A stretch of DNA of 64,000 nt from Thioalkalivibrio halophilus (GTDB lineage Bacteria > Pseudomonadota > Gammaproteobacteria > Ectothiorhodospirales > Ectothiorhodospiraceae): the NCBI RefSeq assembly GCF_001995255.1, contig NZ_MUZR01000007.1:1-64000 (forward strand), in the 5' to 3' direction. The notes under the pieces are model-generated. The model was not told where the DNA came from and ran no database searches. It saw nothing but the letters and a program-made list of their open reading frames with translations. Shown here piece by piece: positions 26,476 to 37,300 of the stretch; position 1 is the stretch's first letter; each line of letters starts with the position of its first letter. The position numbers were made by a program, and so were the translations under genes.

Positions 26476-27302
26476 TGATGGTGATGGATACGCGTCCCAT
26501 GCAGGCGATTCGGCGGCGGGCCGGGCAGCGTTTCCCGCAGGGTGCCCTTCGGGGCGCCCTGCTGGCCGGGATGCTTCCGGTCCTGCTGCTGGCCGGGCCC
26601 CCGGTGCTGGCGCAGGAAGACGGCATCGTGGCGACGCAGTCGCAGGTGCGGGAGCTGGACCGCCGGCTGGATCGCATCGAACGCAGGCTGGATTCCAGTG
26701 CGCTGGCGGACATGCTGCGCGGCGTCGAGGAGATGCAGCGGGATCTGCGCAATCTGCGCGGAGAAGTCGATACCCTGAATCACCGCCTTGACCGCCTGGA
26801 AGAGCGCCAGCGGGACCAGTTTGCTCATCTCGACGAGCGGCTGGCGACGCTGGAGGCCGGCGGTGTCGCCAGCGAAGGCGAGGCGCCGCAAGAAGAAGTG
26901 GTGGATTTCGATCTGCCGGACGCGGGCGAGCAGGAGGCCTACCAGGAGGCCTTCTCGGTCCTGATGGACGGGGATTATGCCGGGGCGATCCGGCAGCTGG
27001 AGGCGTTCATCGAGCGGTTCCCGGACGGGGATTTTGCCGCCAACGCCTGGTACTGGCTGGCCGAAGCCAAATACGCCAGTGGCGATTTCGAGGCCGCGCT
27101 GGAAGACTTCGAGCGGTTGCGTGAGCAGTTCCCGGAAAGCGACAAGCAGGGTGATGCCCTGCTGAAGATCGGTTACTCGCATTACGAGCTCGAGGATTTC
27201 GAGGCCGCAAGCGAGGCGCTGGAACAGGTGCGCGAGGAATACGGCGGCACCACGCTGGATCGCCTCGCGCGCGAACGCCTGCAGCGGATGGACGGCTCGT
27301 GA
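26475..27302 (+). CDS. cpoB: Cell division coordinator CpoB (YbgF)
   Basis: About 275 residues, periplasmic. A charged N-terminus and hydrophobic stretch end Val-Leu-Ala-Gln near 47. A coiled coil (about 60-120, Leu-Asp-Arg-Arg-Leu-Asp-Arg-Ile heptads) gives the trimerisation arm; three TPR motifs follow, with Ala-Trp-Tyr-Trp-Leu-Ala-Glu-Ala and Gly-Asp-Ala-Leu-Leu-Lys-Ile-Gly. In E. coli it links Tol to PBP1B. Several close ATG and GTG codons overlap the pal stop (TGATG), so the exact start is uncertain; an ATG at 26484 is equally possible. Confidence 0.93.
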   Translation: MMVMDTRPMQAIRRRAGQRFPQGALRGALLAGMLPVLLLAGPPVLAQEDGIVATQSQVRELDRRLDRIERRLDSSALADMLRGVEEMQRDLRNLRGEVDTLNHRLDRLEERQRDQFAHLDERLATLEAGGVASEGEAPQEEVVDFDLPDAGEQEAYQEAFSVLMDGDYAGAIRQLEAFIERFPDGDFAANAWYWLAEAKYASGDFEAALEDFERLREQFPESDKQGDALLKIGYSHYELEDFEAASEALEQVREEYGGTTLDRLARERLQRMDGS

Positions 27303-27997
27303 GCGTGGAAGCACCGCTGCGCCGCACCTCGGCACCGGCCTCCGCGTCCGGGGGCGCGCTCCGGCTGCGCCTGAGCGAGATGTTCGTTTCGTTGCAGGGC
27401 GAGGCCGCGCAGGTGGGCTGGCCCACGGTGTTCGTGCGCCTGACCGGCTGCCCGCTGCGCTGTCGCTGGTGTGACACCGAATACGCCTTCGAGGGTGGCG
27501 AGACCACCGACGTGGCCACGGTGCTGCAGCGGGTGACGGGCGAGGGGGCGCGCCACGTGTGTGTCACCGGGGGTGAGCCGCTGGCCCAGCCGGGCAGCCG
27601 TGCCCTGATCACGGGCCTGTGCGATGCCGGCCTGGCGGTCACGATCGAGACCTCCGGTGCCATGGACGTGAGCGACGTGGATCCGCGCGCCGGGCTGGTC
27701 ATGGACTGGAAGGCACCCGCGTCCTGCGAGTCCGGGCGTAACCGGGCGGAAAACCTCGCATATCTGGGGGAGGGCGACCAGCTGAAGTTCGTGCTCGCCA
27801 ACCGGGCGGATTTCGAATGGGCGCGTGACGCCCTCCCCGGGATGGGCCTGGATCCGGCGGTGGAAGTCCTGTTTTCCCCGGTACATGGCGAGCTGGAGCC
27901 GCGGCTGCTGGCCGACTGGATCGTGGCCGAACGCCTGCCGGTACGTTTTCAGGTGCAGCTGCACAAGTGGCTGTGGGGCGACGAGCCGGGGCGTTGA
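27299..27997 (+). CDS. queE: 7-carboxy-7-deazaguanine synthase
   Basis: 232 residues, radical SAM enzyme making the deazapurine core of queuosine from CPH4. The cluster motif Cys-Pro-Leu-Arg-Cys-Arg-Trp-Cys is near 58-65, preceded by Glu-Met-Phe-Val-Ser-Leu-Gln-Gly-Glu, and Val-Thr-Gly-Gly-Glu-Pro follows. The GTG start overlaps the cpoB stop (GTGA), and the first 25 residues extend beyond the conserved core. Placement after cpoB and before queC is the usual gammaproteobacterial order. Confidence 0.93.
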   Translation: MSVEAPLRRTSAPASASGGALRLRLSEMFVSLQGEAAQVGWPTVFVRLTGCPLRCRWCDTEYAFEGGETTDVATVLQRVTGEGARHVCVTGGEPLAQPGSRALITGLCDAGLAVTIETSGAMDVSDVDPRAGLVMDWKAPASCESGRNRAENLAYLGEGDQLKFVLANRADFEWARDALPGMGLDPAVEVLFSPVHGELEPRLLADWIVAERLPVRFQVQLHKWLWGDEPGR

Positions 27998-28683
27998 TGG
28001 CCACGGGGGTGAATGAACGCTCCGTGGTCCTGCTGTCGGGCGGACTGGACTCGGCCACCTGCCTGGCGCTGGCGCAGGAGCAGGGGCTGGAATGCCACGC
28101 CCTGTCGGTGGACTACGGGCAGCGCCACGCCACCGAGCTGCAGGCGGCGCGGCGTGTGGCCGCGGCCGCCGGGGTGGCCGACCATCGCGTGGTGCATGTC
28201 GACCTGGCTGCCATTGGCGGCTCCGCGCTGACCGACTCGGCCATCGAGGTGCCCGAGGCCGGCGGCGAGGGTATCCCGGTGACCTACGTGCCGGCGCGCA
28301 ACACCGTGTTTCTGTCGCTGGCACTGGGGTTTGCCGAGACCCTGGGCGCCCACCGCCTGGTGGTGGGCGCCAACGCGGTCGACTACTCCGGCTATCCCGA
28401 CTGCCGCCCCGCGTTCATCGAGGCCTTTCAGTCGCTGGCGCGCGTCGCGACGGCCACCGGCGTGGAGGGCGCGCCATGGTCGGTGGAGGCCCCGCTGATG
28501 CATCTGAGCAAGGCGCAGATCATCCGCGAAGGGGCGCGTCTGGGCGTGGACTATTCGCTGACGGTGTCGTGTTACCGGGCCGACGCGGACGGGCGCGCCT
28601 GTGGCACCTGCGATTCCTGCCGCCTGCGTGCCGACGGTTTCGCGGCGGCCGGGATCCCCGATCCCACCCGTTATGCCGGATGA
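27997..28683 (+). CDS. queC: 7-cyano-7-deazaguanine (preQ0) synthase
   Basis: 228 residues. The PP-loop Leu-Ser-Gly-Gly-Leu-Asp-Ser-Ala-Thr is at about 11-19 and the zinc site is formed by Cys near 189 and the Cys-Gly-Thr-Cys-Asp-Ser-Cys group at about 198-204. The enzyme turns the QueE product into preQ0 with ATP and ammonia. It overlaps the queE stop (TGATG). Confidence 0.95.
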   Translation: MATGVNERSVVLLSGGLDSATCLALAQEQGLECHALSVDYGQRHATELQAARRVAAAAGVADHRVVHVDLAAIGGSALTDSAIEVPEAGGEGIPVTYVPARNTVFLSLALGFAETLGAHRLVVGANAVDYSGYPDCRPAFIEAFQSLARVATATGVEGAPWSVEAPLMHLSKAQIIREGARLGVDYSLTVSCYRADADGRACGTCDSCRLRADGFAAAGIPDPTRYAG

Positions 28684-28851
28684 GGCCCGGCCCCGGGCCC
28701 GGCAGGTTCGCCCGGGGAAGCACGGAATGAAACCTCTCTCGATCTCGTCTGGTGGTCGATGTATGCTGCGCGGCCCTGAACGGCGAAACCGGATGCCTTG
28801 CTCCGGTCGGTCGTGCAGCCCGAGTGACAACTGATCAAGAGGGTTTGACGC
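28684..28851. other. Intergenic leader of the YeeE-like transporter
   Basis: The stretch opens with a perfect seven-base-pair hairpin (28684-28690 with 28693-28699) without a T-run, directly after the queC stop. The transporter start is preceded by AGAGGGTTT. I see no convincing promoter pair or riboswitch fold; a weak TATGCT at about 28759 is the only -10 candidate. Confidence 0.35.
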
Positions 28852-30123
28852 ATGGAATTCTCCAGCTTTTCCGCAGCCGCCACGGCGGTGCTGGTCGGGA
28901 CGTTCATCCTCGCCTTCATCATGGGGGCGGTCGCCAACAAGACCAACTTCTGCACCATGGGCGCGGTCTCCGACTGGGTGAACATGGGTGACACCGGGCG
29001 CATGCGCTCCTGGCTGCTGGCCATCGCCGTGGCCATGCTGGGCGTGAGCACCCTGGAATTCTTTGGCGTGCTGAGCGCCGAAGGTTCGTTTCCTCCCTAC
29101 CGCATGGATAACCTGAACTGGCTCGGGCACGTGCTGGGCGGTTTCCTGTTCGGGATCGGCATGACCTACGGCTCGGGCTGCGGTAACAAGACCCTGGTGC
29201 GCGTGGGCGGCGGCAACATCAAGTCGGTGATGGTGATGGTCCTGATCGGCATCGTCGCCTACTTCCTGCTGAGCACGCAGTCGGTGTTCGGCACCGGCGA
29301 GACCCTCAACCAGCTGCTGTTCGGCTGGATGGACGCCACCGCGATCACGCTGTCCGGCGGCCAGGATCTCGGCTCGATCGTCGCGGGCGATGCCGACGGC
29401 ACCGCGCGTCTGGTGCTGGGCCTGGTCATCGGCGTGCTGCTGCTGGCGCTGATCTTCAAGGCGGCGGACTTCCGCAAGAGCTTCGACAACATCCTGGGCG
29501 GGCTGGTGATCGGCCTGGTGGTGATCGGTGCCTGGTGGCTGACCAGCAACGTGCAGGTCGCCGACGAGATGGGTGACACCTACACCCCGACGGCCTATCT
29601 GGCCGACTGGGATTTCCTGGGCGAGCCCGGTGAAGAGCGCCCGGCCGACCAGCTGCGTTTCTGGAACAACCAGTCCTTCACCTTCATCGCGCCGATGGGC
29701 CAGAGCGCGGCCTACGTGAAGGAAGGCTTCGACAGCCGCTTCCTGTATTTCGGCGTGATGGCGCTGGCGGGCGTGATCCTGGGCTCGTTCTTCTGGTCGC
29801 TGGTGTCGCGCAGCTTCCGCATTGAGTGGTTCTCGTCCCTGCGCGATTTCTGGAATCACTTCGCCGGGGGCATCCTGATGGGCGTGGGCGGCATCCTCGC
29901 GATGGGCTGTACCGTGGGGCAGGCCATCACCGGGGTCTCCACGCTGGCCATCGGCGGGTTCCTGACCTTCATCTTCATCGTGTTCGGCGCGGCCCTGACC
30001 ATGAAGATCCAGTACTACAAGATGGTCTACGAAGACGAAGCCAGCTTCGGCAAGGCGCTGATCACCTCGCTGGTGGACATGAAGCTCCTGCCGTCGAAGA
30101 TGCGCAGCCTCGAGGCGATCTGA
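28852..30123 (+). CDS. YeeE/YedE (TsuA-type) sulfur-compound transporter
   Basis: 423 residues, about ten membrane helices. Three Cys-centred family motifs are visible: Asn-Phe-Cys-Thr-Met-Gly-Ala (Cys34), Gly-Ser-Gly-Cys-Gly-Asn-Lys (Cys110) and Met-Gly-Cys-Thr-Val-Gly-Gln near 345. In the TsuA structure equivalent cysteines line the path and relay thiosulfate. A soluble-looking insertion rich in Asp, Glu and Pro (about 228-290) separates the two halves. It stands alone between queC and tRNA-Lys, away from other sulfur genes, so thiosulfate is a likely but unproven substrate. Confidence 0.88.
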   Translation: MEFSSFSAAATAVLVGTFILAFIMGAVANKTNFCTMGAVSDWVNMGDTGRMRSWLLAIAVAMLGVSTLEFFGVLSAEGSFPPYRMDNLNWLGHVLGGFLFGIGMTYGSGCGNKTLVRVGGGNIKSVMVMVLIGIVAYFLLSTQSVFGTGETLNQLLFGWMDATAITLSGGQDLGSIVAGDADGTARLVLGLVIGVLLLALIFKAADFRKSFDNILGGLVIGLVVIGAWWLTSNVQVADEMGDTYTPTAYLADWDFLGEPGEERPADQLRFWNNQSFTFIAPMGQSAAYVKEGFDSRFLYFGVMALAGVILGSFFWSLVSRSFRIEWFSSLRDFWNHFAGGILMGVGGILAMGCTVGQAITGVSTLAIGGFLTFIFIVFGAALTMKIQYYKMVYEDEASFGKALITSLVDMKLLPSKMRSLEAI

Positions 30124-30152
30124 TCGCCGGCGGGGCGGGAACCTTCTGCCCG

Positions 30153-30185
30153 GGCGGGCCGCGATCGCGGCCCGCCTTGCGTTTT
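30153..30185 (+). terminator. Intrinsic terminator after the YeeE-like gene
   Basis: A perfect 24-base palindrome (30153-30176, centred on GCGATCGC) gives a very stable GC stem and is followed by TTGCGTTTT. It lies 30 bases after the stop codon. Confidence 0.7.
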
Positions 30186-30204
30186 GGTGACGGGGCCGTA
30201 CACT
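30177..30204 (+). promoter_or_regulatory. Candidate sigma70 promoter for tRNA-Lys
   Basis: TTGCGT (30177-30182), a 16-base gap and TACACT (30199-30204) would start transcription about 16 bases before the tRNA. The -35 box overlaps the tail of the upstream terminator. Confidence 0.4.
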
Positions 30205-30226
30205 ACGCCCCCGTTGCAGATCACAC

Positions 30227-30302
30227 GGGTCGTTAGCTCAGTTGGTAGAGCAGTGGACTTTTAATCCATTGGTCGTAGGTTCGAATCCTACACGACCCAC
30301 CA
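30227..30302 (+). tRNA. tRNA-Lys (anticodon TTT)
   Basis: 76 bases. The acceptor stem GGGTCGT pairs with ACGACCC; D-arm TTAGCTCAGTTGGTAGAGC; anticodon loop CTTTTAA with TTT; T-arm with GGTTCGAATCC; encoded CCA end. Its place just after the tol-queEC region is the common gammaproteobacterial position. Confidence 0.97.
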
Positions 30303-30327
30303 TCTCCCCGGTCCCGGACCGGCTCAA

Positions 30328-30353
30328 GGCCCGTTCAGCGGGCCTTTTGTGTT
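30328..30353 (+). terminator. Terminator after tRNA-Lys
   Basis: GGCCCG pairs with CGGGCC across a TTCAG loop and is followed by TTTTGTGTTT, a typical intrinsic terminator, 26 bases after the tRNA end. Confidence 0.75.
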
Positions 30354-30397
30354 TCCGGCATGCAGACACGCTACAATGTCGGGTTACGAAACCAACG

Positions 30398-30484
30398 GCG
30401 AAAGTGGCGGAACTGGTAGACGCGCTGGGTTTAGGTCCCAGTGGGGTAACACCCGTGAGAGTTCGAGTCTCTCCTTTCGCACCA
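30398..30484 (+). tRNA. tRNA-Leu (anticodon TAG)
   Basis: 87 bases, class II tRNA. The acceptor stem GCGAAAG pairs with CTTTCGC; anticodon stem CTGGG/CCCAG with loop TTTAGGT (TAG); a long variable arm around TGGGGTAACACCCG; T-arm GAGTTCGAGTCTC; encoded ACCA end. A possible -10 TACAAT lies at 30372-30377. It sits 76 bases before tig. Confidence 0.97.
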
Positions 30485-30560
30485 GGAACCCCGTCCGGCC
30501 GCGAGACGACGGCCCCGCGCCCGGACACGACGATTTCCGAACCATTTGACGAGGCCCTCC

Positions 30561-31868
30561 ATGCAAGTTTCCGTTGAAGCCACTGGCAACCTGGACCGCA
30601 AGATGACCGTCCAGGTCCCCTCCGAACGCGTCGACACCGAGGTCGACAACCGCCTGAGGAACCTCGCCAAGCGGGTCCGGCTCGACGGGTTCCGCCCGGG
30701 CAAGGTGCCGCTCAAGGTGGTGCGTCAGCGCTACGGGGCCGGGGTGTACCAGGAGGTGCTCAGCGAAGTCCTGCAGGAGAGTTACCGCGAGGCGGTGCAG
30801 CAGGAGGGCCTGGAGCCGGCCGGCAGCCCGAGCATCGAGCCGAAATCGGTGGAAAACGGTCAGCCGATCGAGTTCGAGGCGTCCTTTCAGGTCTTCCCGG
30901 AGATCGAGGTCGCCGACCTGTCCGGGGTCGAGATCGAACGCCCGGTGGCCGAAATCGGTGACGAGGACATCGATCGCGTGATCGACACCCTGCGCGAACA
31001 GCACAAGGAATGGCAGGCGGTCGAGCGTGCGGCGGCCTCGGGCGACCGCATCACCCTGGACTTCCTCGGCAAGCTCGACGGCGAGGCCTTCGAGGGCGGA
31101 CAGGCCGAGGACTTTCAGGTGGAGATCGGCAGCGGGCGGCTGCTGGCGGAGTTCGAGAACCAGCTCGAAGGCGTGAAAACGGGCGAGGAAAAGACCATCG
31201 AGGTCACCTTCCCCGAGGATTACCCGGCGGAGGTCCTCAAGGGCCGGACCGCGACCTTCGATATCACGGTCAAGGCGGTGGAAGAGGCCCGGCTGCCCGC
31301 GGTCGACGCGGCCTTCGCGGAGAAATTCGGCATCGAGGACGGCTCGGTGGAGAAACTTCGCGAGGATGTGCGGTCCAACATGGAGCGGGAGCTGAATCAG
31401 GCTCTGAAGAGCAAGATCAAGCAGCAGGTCATGGATGCGCTGGTGGAACGCCACGGCTTCGACCTGCCGGATGCCCTGGTGAAGTCCGAAATCAACCGCC
31501 TGCGCGAAGACGCCGAGAAGCGGTTCGGCGGGGCGGAGCAGACGCAGCCGCTGCCGGACAGCCTGTTCGAGGAAGAGGCGAAACGGCGGGTGCGCCTGGG
31601 CCTGGTGCTGCGGCATCTGATCGACGACAAGGGCTTCGAGGTGGATCGCGAGCGGGTCGAGCAGGAGCTCGACAACATGGCCGCGACCTACGAAGACCCC
31701 GAAGAGGTCAAGCAGTACTACCGCACGCAGCCCCAGGCCATGCAGAACCTGGAGTCCATCGTCCTGGAAGACCAGGTGGTGGACTGGGTGGTGGAACAGG
31801 GCAACGTCACCGACAAGCCCACCACCTTCCAGGACGTAATGAATCCGAACAAGGAGTCGAGCGAATGA
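30561..31868 (+). CDS. tig: Trigger factor, ribosome-bound chaperone
   Basis: 435 residues. The N-terminal ribosome-binding domain carries Gly-Phe-Arg-Pro-Gly-Lys-Val-Pro (about 44-51), the signature loop that docks on L23. An FKBP-type prolyl isomerase domain follows (about 150-245, Gly-Asp-Arg-Ile-Thr-Leu-Asp-Phe and Leu-Glu-Gly-Val-Lys-Thr-Gly-Glu), then the helical chaperone domain. It meets nascent chains at the exit tunnel. ATG at 30561 follows GAGG; the upstream TTG in the same frame is not needed. Confidence 0.97.
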   Translation: MQVSVEATGNLDRKMTVQVPSERVDTEVDNRLRNLAKRVRLDGFRPGKVPLKVVRQRYGAGVYQEVLSEVLQESYREAVQQEGLEPAGSPSIEPKSVENGQPIEFEASFQVFPEIEVADLSGVEIERPVAEIGDEDIDRVIDTLREQHKEWQAVERAAASGDRITLDFLGKLDGEAFEGGQAEDFQVEIGSGRLLAEFENQLEGVKTGEEKTIEVTFPEDYPAEVLKGRTATFDITVKAVEEARLPAVDAAFAEKFGIEDGSVEKLREDVRSNMERELNQALKSKIKQQVMDALVERHGFDLPDALVKSEINRLREDAEKRFGGAEQTQPLPDSLFEEEAKRRVRLGLVLRHLIDDKGFEVDRERVEQELDNMAATYEDPEEVKQYYRTQPQAMQNLESIVLEDQVVDWVVEQGNVTDKPTTFQDVMNPNKESSE

Positions 31869-32518
31869 CGCACGACATGGGCGATCAGGGCGCGCAGCAT
31901 ACCCAGGGCCTGAACCTGGTGCCGATGGTGGTCGAACAGACCGCCCGCGGGGAACGCGCCTATGACATCTACTCCCGGCTGCTGAAAGACCGGGTGATCT
32001 TCTGCGTGGGGCCGGTCGAGGACTACATGGCCAACGTGATCGTCGCGCAGATGCTGTTCCTGGAATCCGAGAATCCGGACAAGGAAATCAGCCTCTACAT
32101 CAATTCGCCCGGTGGTGCGGTCACCGCCGGCATGGCGATCTACGACACCATGCAGTTCATCAAGCCGCAGGTGTCCACGCTTTGCGTGGGCCAGGCGGCG
32201 AGCATGGGGGCGGTGCTGCTGGCCGGGGGCGCCGAGGGCAAGCGCTATGCGCTGCCGCATTCGCGCGTGATGATCCACCAGCCGCTGGGTGGCTTCCAGG
32301 GTCAGGCGACGGACATCGACATCCATGCCCGCGAGATCCTCAAGATCAAGGAAGAGCTCAACCGCGTGCTGGCGAAGCACACCGGTCAGACGGTGGAACA
32401 GATCGAGCAGGACACGGATCGCGACCGCTTCATGACCGCGGCCGAAGCGCAGGAATACGGCCTGGTCGACAACGTGCTGGCCGATCGTGCGGAAGCCGGC
32501 GAGAAAGCCGGATCCTGA
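31865..32518 (+). CDS. clpP: ATP-dependent Clp protease proteolytic subunit
   Basis: 217 residues, serine protease forming the 14-mer chamber. The nucleophile Ser is in Ala-Ala-Ser-Met-Gly-Ala-Val-Leu, His in [10 protein letters not shown], and Asp in the Asp-Thr-Asp-Arg-Asp region. The short N-terminal propeptide (first 14-18 residues before Val-Pro-Met-Val) should be removed. The ATG overlaps the tig stop (ATGA); a second ATG three codons on is possible. Confidence 0.97.
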   Translation: MTHDMGDQGAQHTQGLNLVPMVVEQTARGERAYDIYSRLLKDRVIFCVGPVEDYMANVIVAQMLFLESENPDKEISLYINSPGGAVTAGMAIYDTMQFIKPQVSTLCVGQAASMGAVLLAGGAEGKRYALPHSRVMIHQPLGGFQGQATDIDIHAREILKIKEELNRVLAKHTGQTVEQIEQDTDRDRFMTAAEAQEYGLVDNVLADRAEAGEKAGS

Positions 32519-32609
32519 TGCCTAGACCGCACGAACACTTGGCTCGTTTGCACCGGTCGGCGAAACGGGGCATGTTCGAAAGGAATTGCAATCCAATCGA
32601 GGGCAACGG

Positions 32610-33890
32610 ATGAGCGACGACAAGACCCCTCCCGCGGACGGCAAGCTGCTGTACTGCTCCTTCTGCGGGAAAAGCCAGCACGAGGTGCGCAAGCTGATCG
32701 CGGGACCCTCCGTGTTCATCTGCGACGAGTGCGTTGAGCTGTGCAACGACATCATCCGCGAGGAAATGCAGGAGGCCGGCCAGACCGAACATGCCTCGCT
32801 GCCGCGGCCCCGTGAAATCCGGGACACCCTGGATGATTACGTGATCGGCCAGAACGACGCGAAGAAGATCCTCTCCGTCGCCGTCTACAACCATTACAAG
32901 CGAATGGAGGCGCGGGCCGGCAAGGACGAAGTGGAGCTGTCGAAGTCCAACATCCTGTTGATCGGCCCGACCGGATCCGGCAAGACCCTGCTGGCGGAGA
33001 CCCTTGCGCGGGTGCTCAACGTCCCGTTCACCATCGCCGACGCGACCACCCTGACCGAGGCGGGCTACGTTGGCGAGGACGTCGAGAACATCATTCAGAA
33101 GCTGCTGCAGAAGTGCGATTACGACGTCGAGAAGGCCGAGAGCGGGATCGTCTACATCGACGAGATCGACAAGGTGTCGCGCAAGGCCGACAACCCCTCG
33201 ATCACCCGTGATGTCTCGGGCGAGGGCGTGCAGCAGGCCCTGCTCAAGCTGATCGAGGGCACGACCGCCTCGATCCCGCCGCAGGGCGGACGCAAGCATC
33301 CGCAGCAGGAATTCCTGAACGTCGACACCAGCAACATCCTGTTCATCTGCGGTGGTGCCTTCTCCGGCCTGGACAAGGTGATCCAGCAGCGGGCGGAGAA
33401 AGGGACCGGCATCGGTTTTTCCGCGGCGCTGGCGAGCAAGGACGAGGACGCCTCCTCGGACCGCTGGCTGAAGCAGCTGGAGGCCGACGATCTGGTGCGT
33501 TACGGCCTGATCCCGGAATTCGTCGGGCGTCTGCCGGTGCAGGCGACCCTGGACGAGCTCGACGAGGATGCGCTGATCACGATCCTCACGCAGCCGAAGA
33601 ATGCGCTGATCAAGCAATACGCGCGGCTGTTCGAGATGGAGGGCGTCGAGCTGGAGTTTCGCGACGATGCACTGCACGCGATCGCCGCGAAGGCGCTGGA
33701 GCGCAAAACCGGTGCCCGCGGCCTGCGGACCATCCTGGAGAACATTCTGCTGGATACGATGTACGAACTGCCGTCCATGGAGGGGGTTACCAAAGTCGTG
33801 ATCGACGAGGCGGTGATCCGCGGGGACGCCGAGCCCTATCTGATTTACGACAACACCCCGTACACCCGGCAGGCCGCCGCGGACTCCTGA
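32610..33890 (+). CDS. clpX: ATP-dependent Clp protease ATP-binding subunit ClpX
   Basis: 426 residues. The N-terminal zinc-binding domain has Cys-Ser-Phe-Cys and Cys-Asp-Glu-Cys-Val-Glu-Leu-Cys (four ligands). The AAA+ module has Walker A Gly-Pro-Thr-Gly-Ser-Gly-Lys-Thr-Leu, Walker B Ile-Val-Tyr-Ile-Asp-Glu-Ile-Asp-Lys, pore loop Gly-Tyr-Val-Gly and an Ile-Gly-Phe loop (Gly-Ile-Gly-Phe-Ser) that docks on ClpP. Start chosen at the ATG after GAGGGCAACGG. The 91-base gap to clpP holds no clear promoter. Confidence 0.97.
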   Translation: MSDDKTPPADGKLLYCSFCGKSQHEVRKLIAGPSVFICDECVELCNDIIREEMQEAGQTEHASLPRPREIRDTLDDYVIGQNDAKKILSVAVYNHYKRMEARAGKDEVELSKSNILLIGPTGSGKTLLAETLARVLNVPFTIADATTLTEAGYVGEDVENIIQKLLQKCDYDVEKAESGIVYIDEIDKVSRKADNPSITRDVSGEGVQQALLKLIEGTTASIPPQGGRKHPQQEFLNVDTSNILFICGGAFSGLDKVIQQRAEKGTGIGFSAALASKDEDASSDRWLKQLEADDLVRYGLIPEFVGRLPVQATLDELDEDALITILTQPKNALIKQYARLFEMEGVELEFRDDALHAIAAKALERKTGARGLRTILENILLDTMYELPSMEGVTKVVIDEAVIRGDAEPYLIYDNTPYTRQAAADS

Positions 33891-33914
33891 GCGGGAAACA
33901 TCGGCCGGGCGACC

Positions 33915-33943
33915 CTTGAAAACCGCGCGGGTCGCCCCCATTT
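33915..33943 (+). promoter_or_regulatory. Sigma32 heat-shock promoter of lon
   Basis: CTTGAAA (33915-33921), a 14-base gap and CCCCATTT (33936-33943) match the sigma32 consensus (CTTGAAA and CCCCATnT) at essentially every informative position and at the right spacing. It lies 34 bases before the lon ATG, so lon is expected to rise on heat shock independently of clpX. Confidence 0.85.
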
Positions 33944-33977
33944 CCCCCCTACATTCGCCCAGCCCTGAGGGGGCCAC

Positions 33978-36458
<2,481 letters not shown>

Positions 36459-36470
36459 TCGGTCCGCACA

Positions 36471-36498
36471 CCCGGGGGAGAGGGCCCGGGGGAGAGGG
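36471..36498. repeat. 14-base perfect tandem duplication
   Basis: CCCGGGGGAGAGGG occurs twice head to tail (36471-36484 and 36485-36498), 13 bases after the lon stop, and is followed by CTTTTGTC. A role in ending lon transcription is conceivable but the fold is weak. Confidence 0.6.
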
Positions 36499-36536
36499 CT
36501 TTTGTCGAGCCGGTCGCAGGGAGCGGCGACCGGCGT

Positions 36537-36566
36537 TTGACACCATTTTCGCAGCCTTGCTATAAC
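36537..36566 (+). promoter_or_regulatory. Strong sigma70 promoter of hupB
   Basis: TTGACA (36537-36542), an 18-base gap and TATAAC (36561-36566) are near-consensus. The start would be about 130 bases before the hupB ATG, leaving a long leader. The remaining gap holds no other evident signal. Confidence 0.75.
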
Positions 36567-36705
36567 CCTGATCGCATTGTCCGGATCCGGCTGTCGAACC
36601 CATTCCCGTTCCCTGCACAGGCCGTGGCGGCATCGGCCCGGATTGTTGTAAGCTTGGCTCTGCCGGCTGCACGCCCGAGTCACCAAAACGATAAGGAACC
36701 GTTTC

Positions 36706-36978
36706 ATGAATAAATCCGAATTGATCGACGCGATCGCCGCGGAAGCCGATGTTCCCAAGGCTCAGGCCGGCAAGGTGGTCGATGCCATGGTCAGCGTAAT
36801 CGGGGATTCCCTTGCCAAGGGTGATCAGGTATCATTGGTTGGCTTCGGGACGTTCCTCGTCCGCGAGCGTGAGGCGCGCACGGGGCGCAACCCGCGCACC
36901 GGCGAGACGATTCAGATCGCCGCGTCGAAAACGCCCGGTTTCAAGGCTGGCAAAGCGTTGAAGGATCGGGTAAACTAA
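36706..36978 (+). CDS. hupB: DNA-binding protein HU-beta
   Basis: 90 residues, the standard HU length. It starts Met-Asn-Lys-Ser-Glu-Leu-Ile-Asp, and the DNA-binding arm has Gly-Arg-Asn-Pro-Arg-Thr-Gly-Glu near 55-62, with Gly-Phe-Gly-Thr-Phe before it. A dimeric nucleoid protein that bends DNA. tRNA-Val begins only 11 bases after the stop with no terminator between. Confidence 0.96.
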   Translation: MNKSELIDAIAAEADVPKAQAGKVVDAMVSVIGDSLAKGDQVSLVGFGTFLVREREARTGRNPRTGETIQIAASKTPGFKAGKALKDRVN

Positions 36979-36989
36979 AGAGCTTTACC

Positions 36990-37065
36990 GGGTGCTTAGC
37001 TCAGTTGGTAGAGCGTCGCCCTTACAAGGCGAATGTCGGCGGTTCGAATCCGTCAGCACCCACCA
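36990..37065 (+). tRNA. tRNA-Val (anticodon TAC)
   Basis: 76 bases. Acceptor GGGTGCT with AGCACCC, D-arm TTAGCTCAGTTGGTAGAGC, anticodon loop CTTACAA (TAC), T-arm GCGGTTCGAATCCGT, encoded ACCA. Probably cut from a hupB read-through transcript. Confidence 0.97.
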
Positions 37066-37105
37066 GGCGCAGACCTGCTCGATTCGGCTGCGCTGAAAAG
37101 AATAC

Positions 37106-37182
37106 GGAGCGGTAGTTCAGTTGGTTAGAATACCGGCCTGTCACGCCGGGGGTCGCGGGTTCGAGTCCCGTCCGCTCCGCCA
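37106..37182 (+). tRNA. tRNA-Asp (anticodon GTC)
   Basis: 77 bases. Acceptor GGAGCGG with CCGCTCC, D-arm with GTTCAGTTGGTTAGAAT, anticodon loop CTGTCAC (GTC), T-arm CGGGTTCGAGTCCCG, encoded GCCA. It lies 40 bases after tRNA-Val with no terminator between. Confidence 0.97.
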
Positions 37183-37192
37183 TATTTCGAAA

Positions 37193-37218
37193 GGCGCCCT
37201 CCGGGGCGCCTTTTTTGT
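37193..37218 (+). terminator. Terminator after tRNA-Asp
   Basis: GGCGCCC(T) pairs with (G)GGGCGCC across a three-base loop, followed by TTTTTT. It closes the hupB-tRNA-Val-tRNA-Asp unit. Confidence 0.85.
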
Positions 37219-37300
37219 TGGTGCGTCCGACAGACGGCGGAGGACGCGCCTGCTACCATTGATCTGTTTTTCCTGCTGAACCCGAACGGACAAAACCAGC

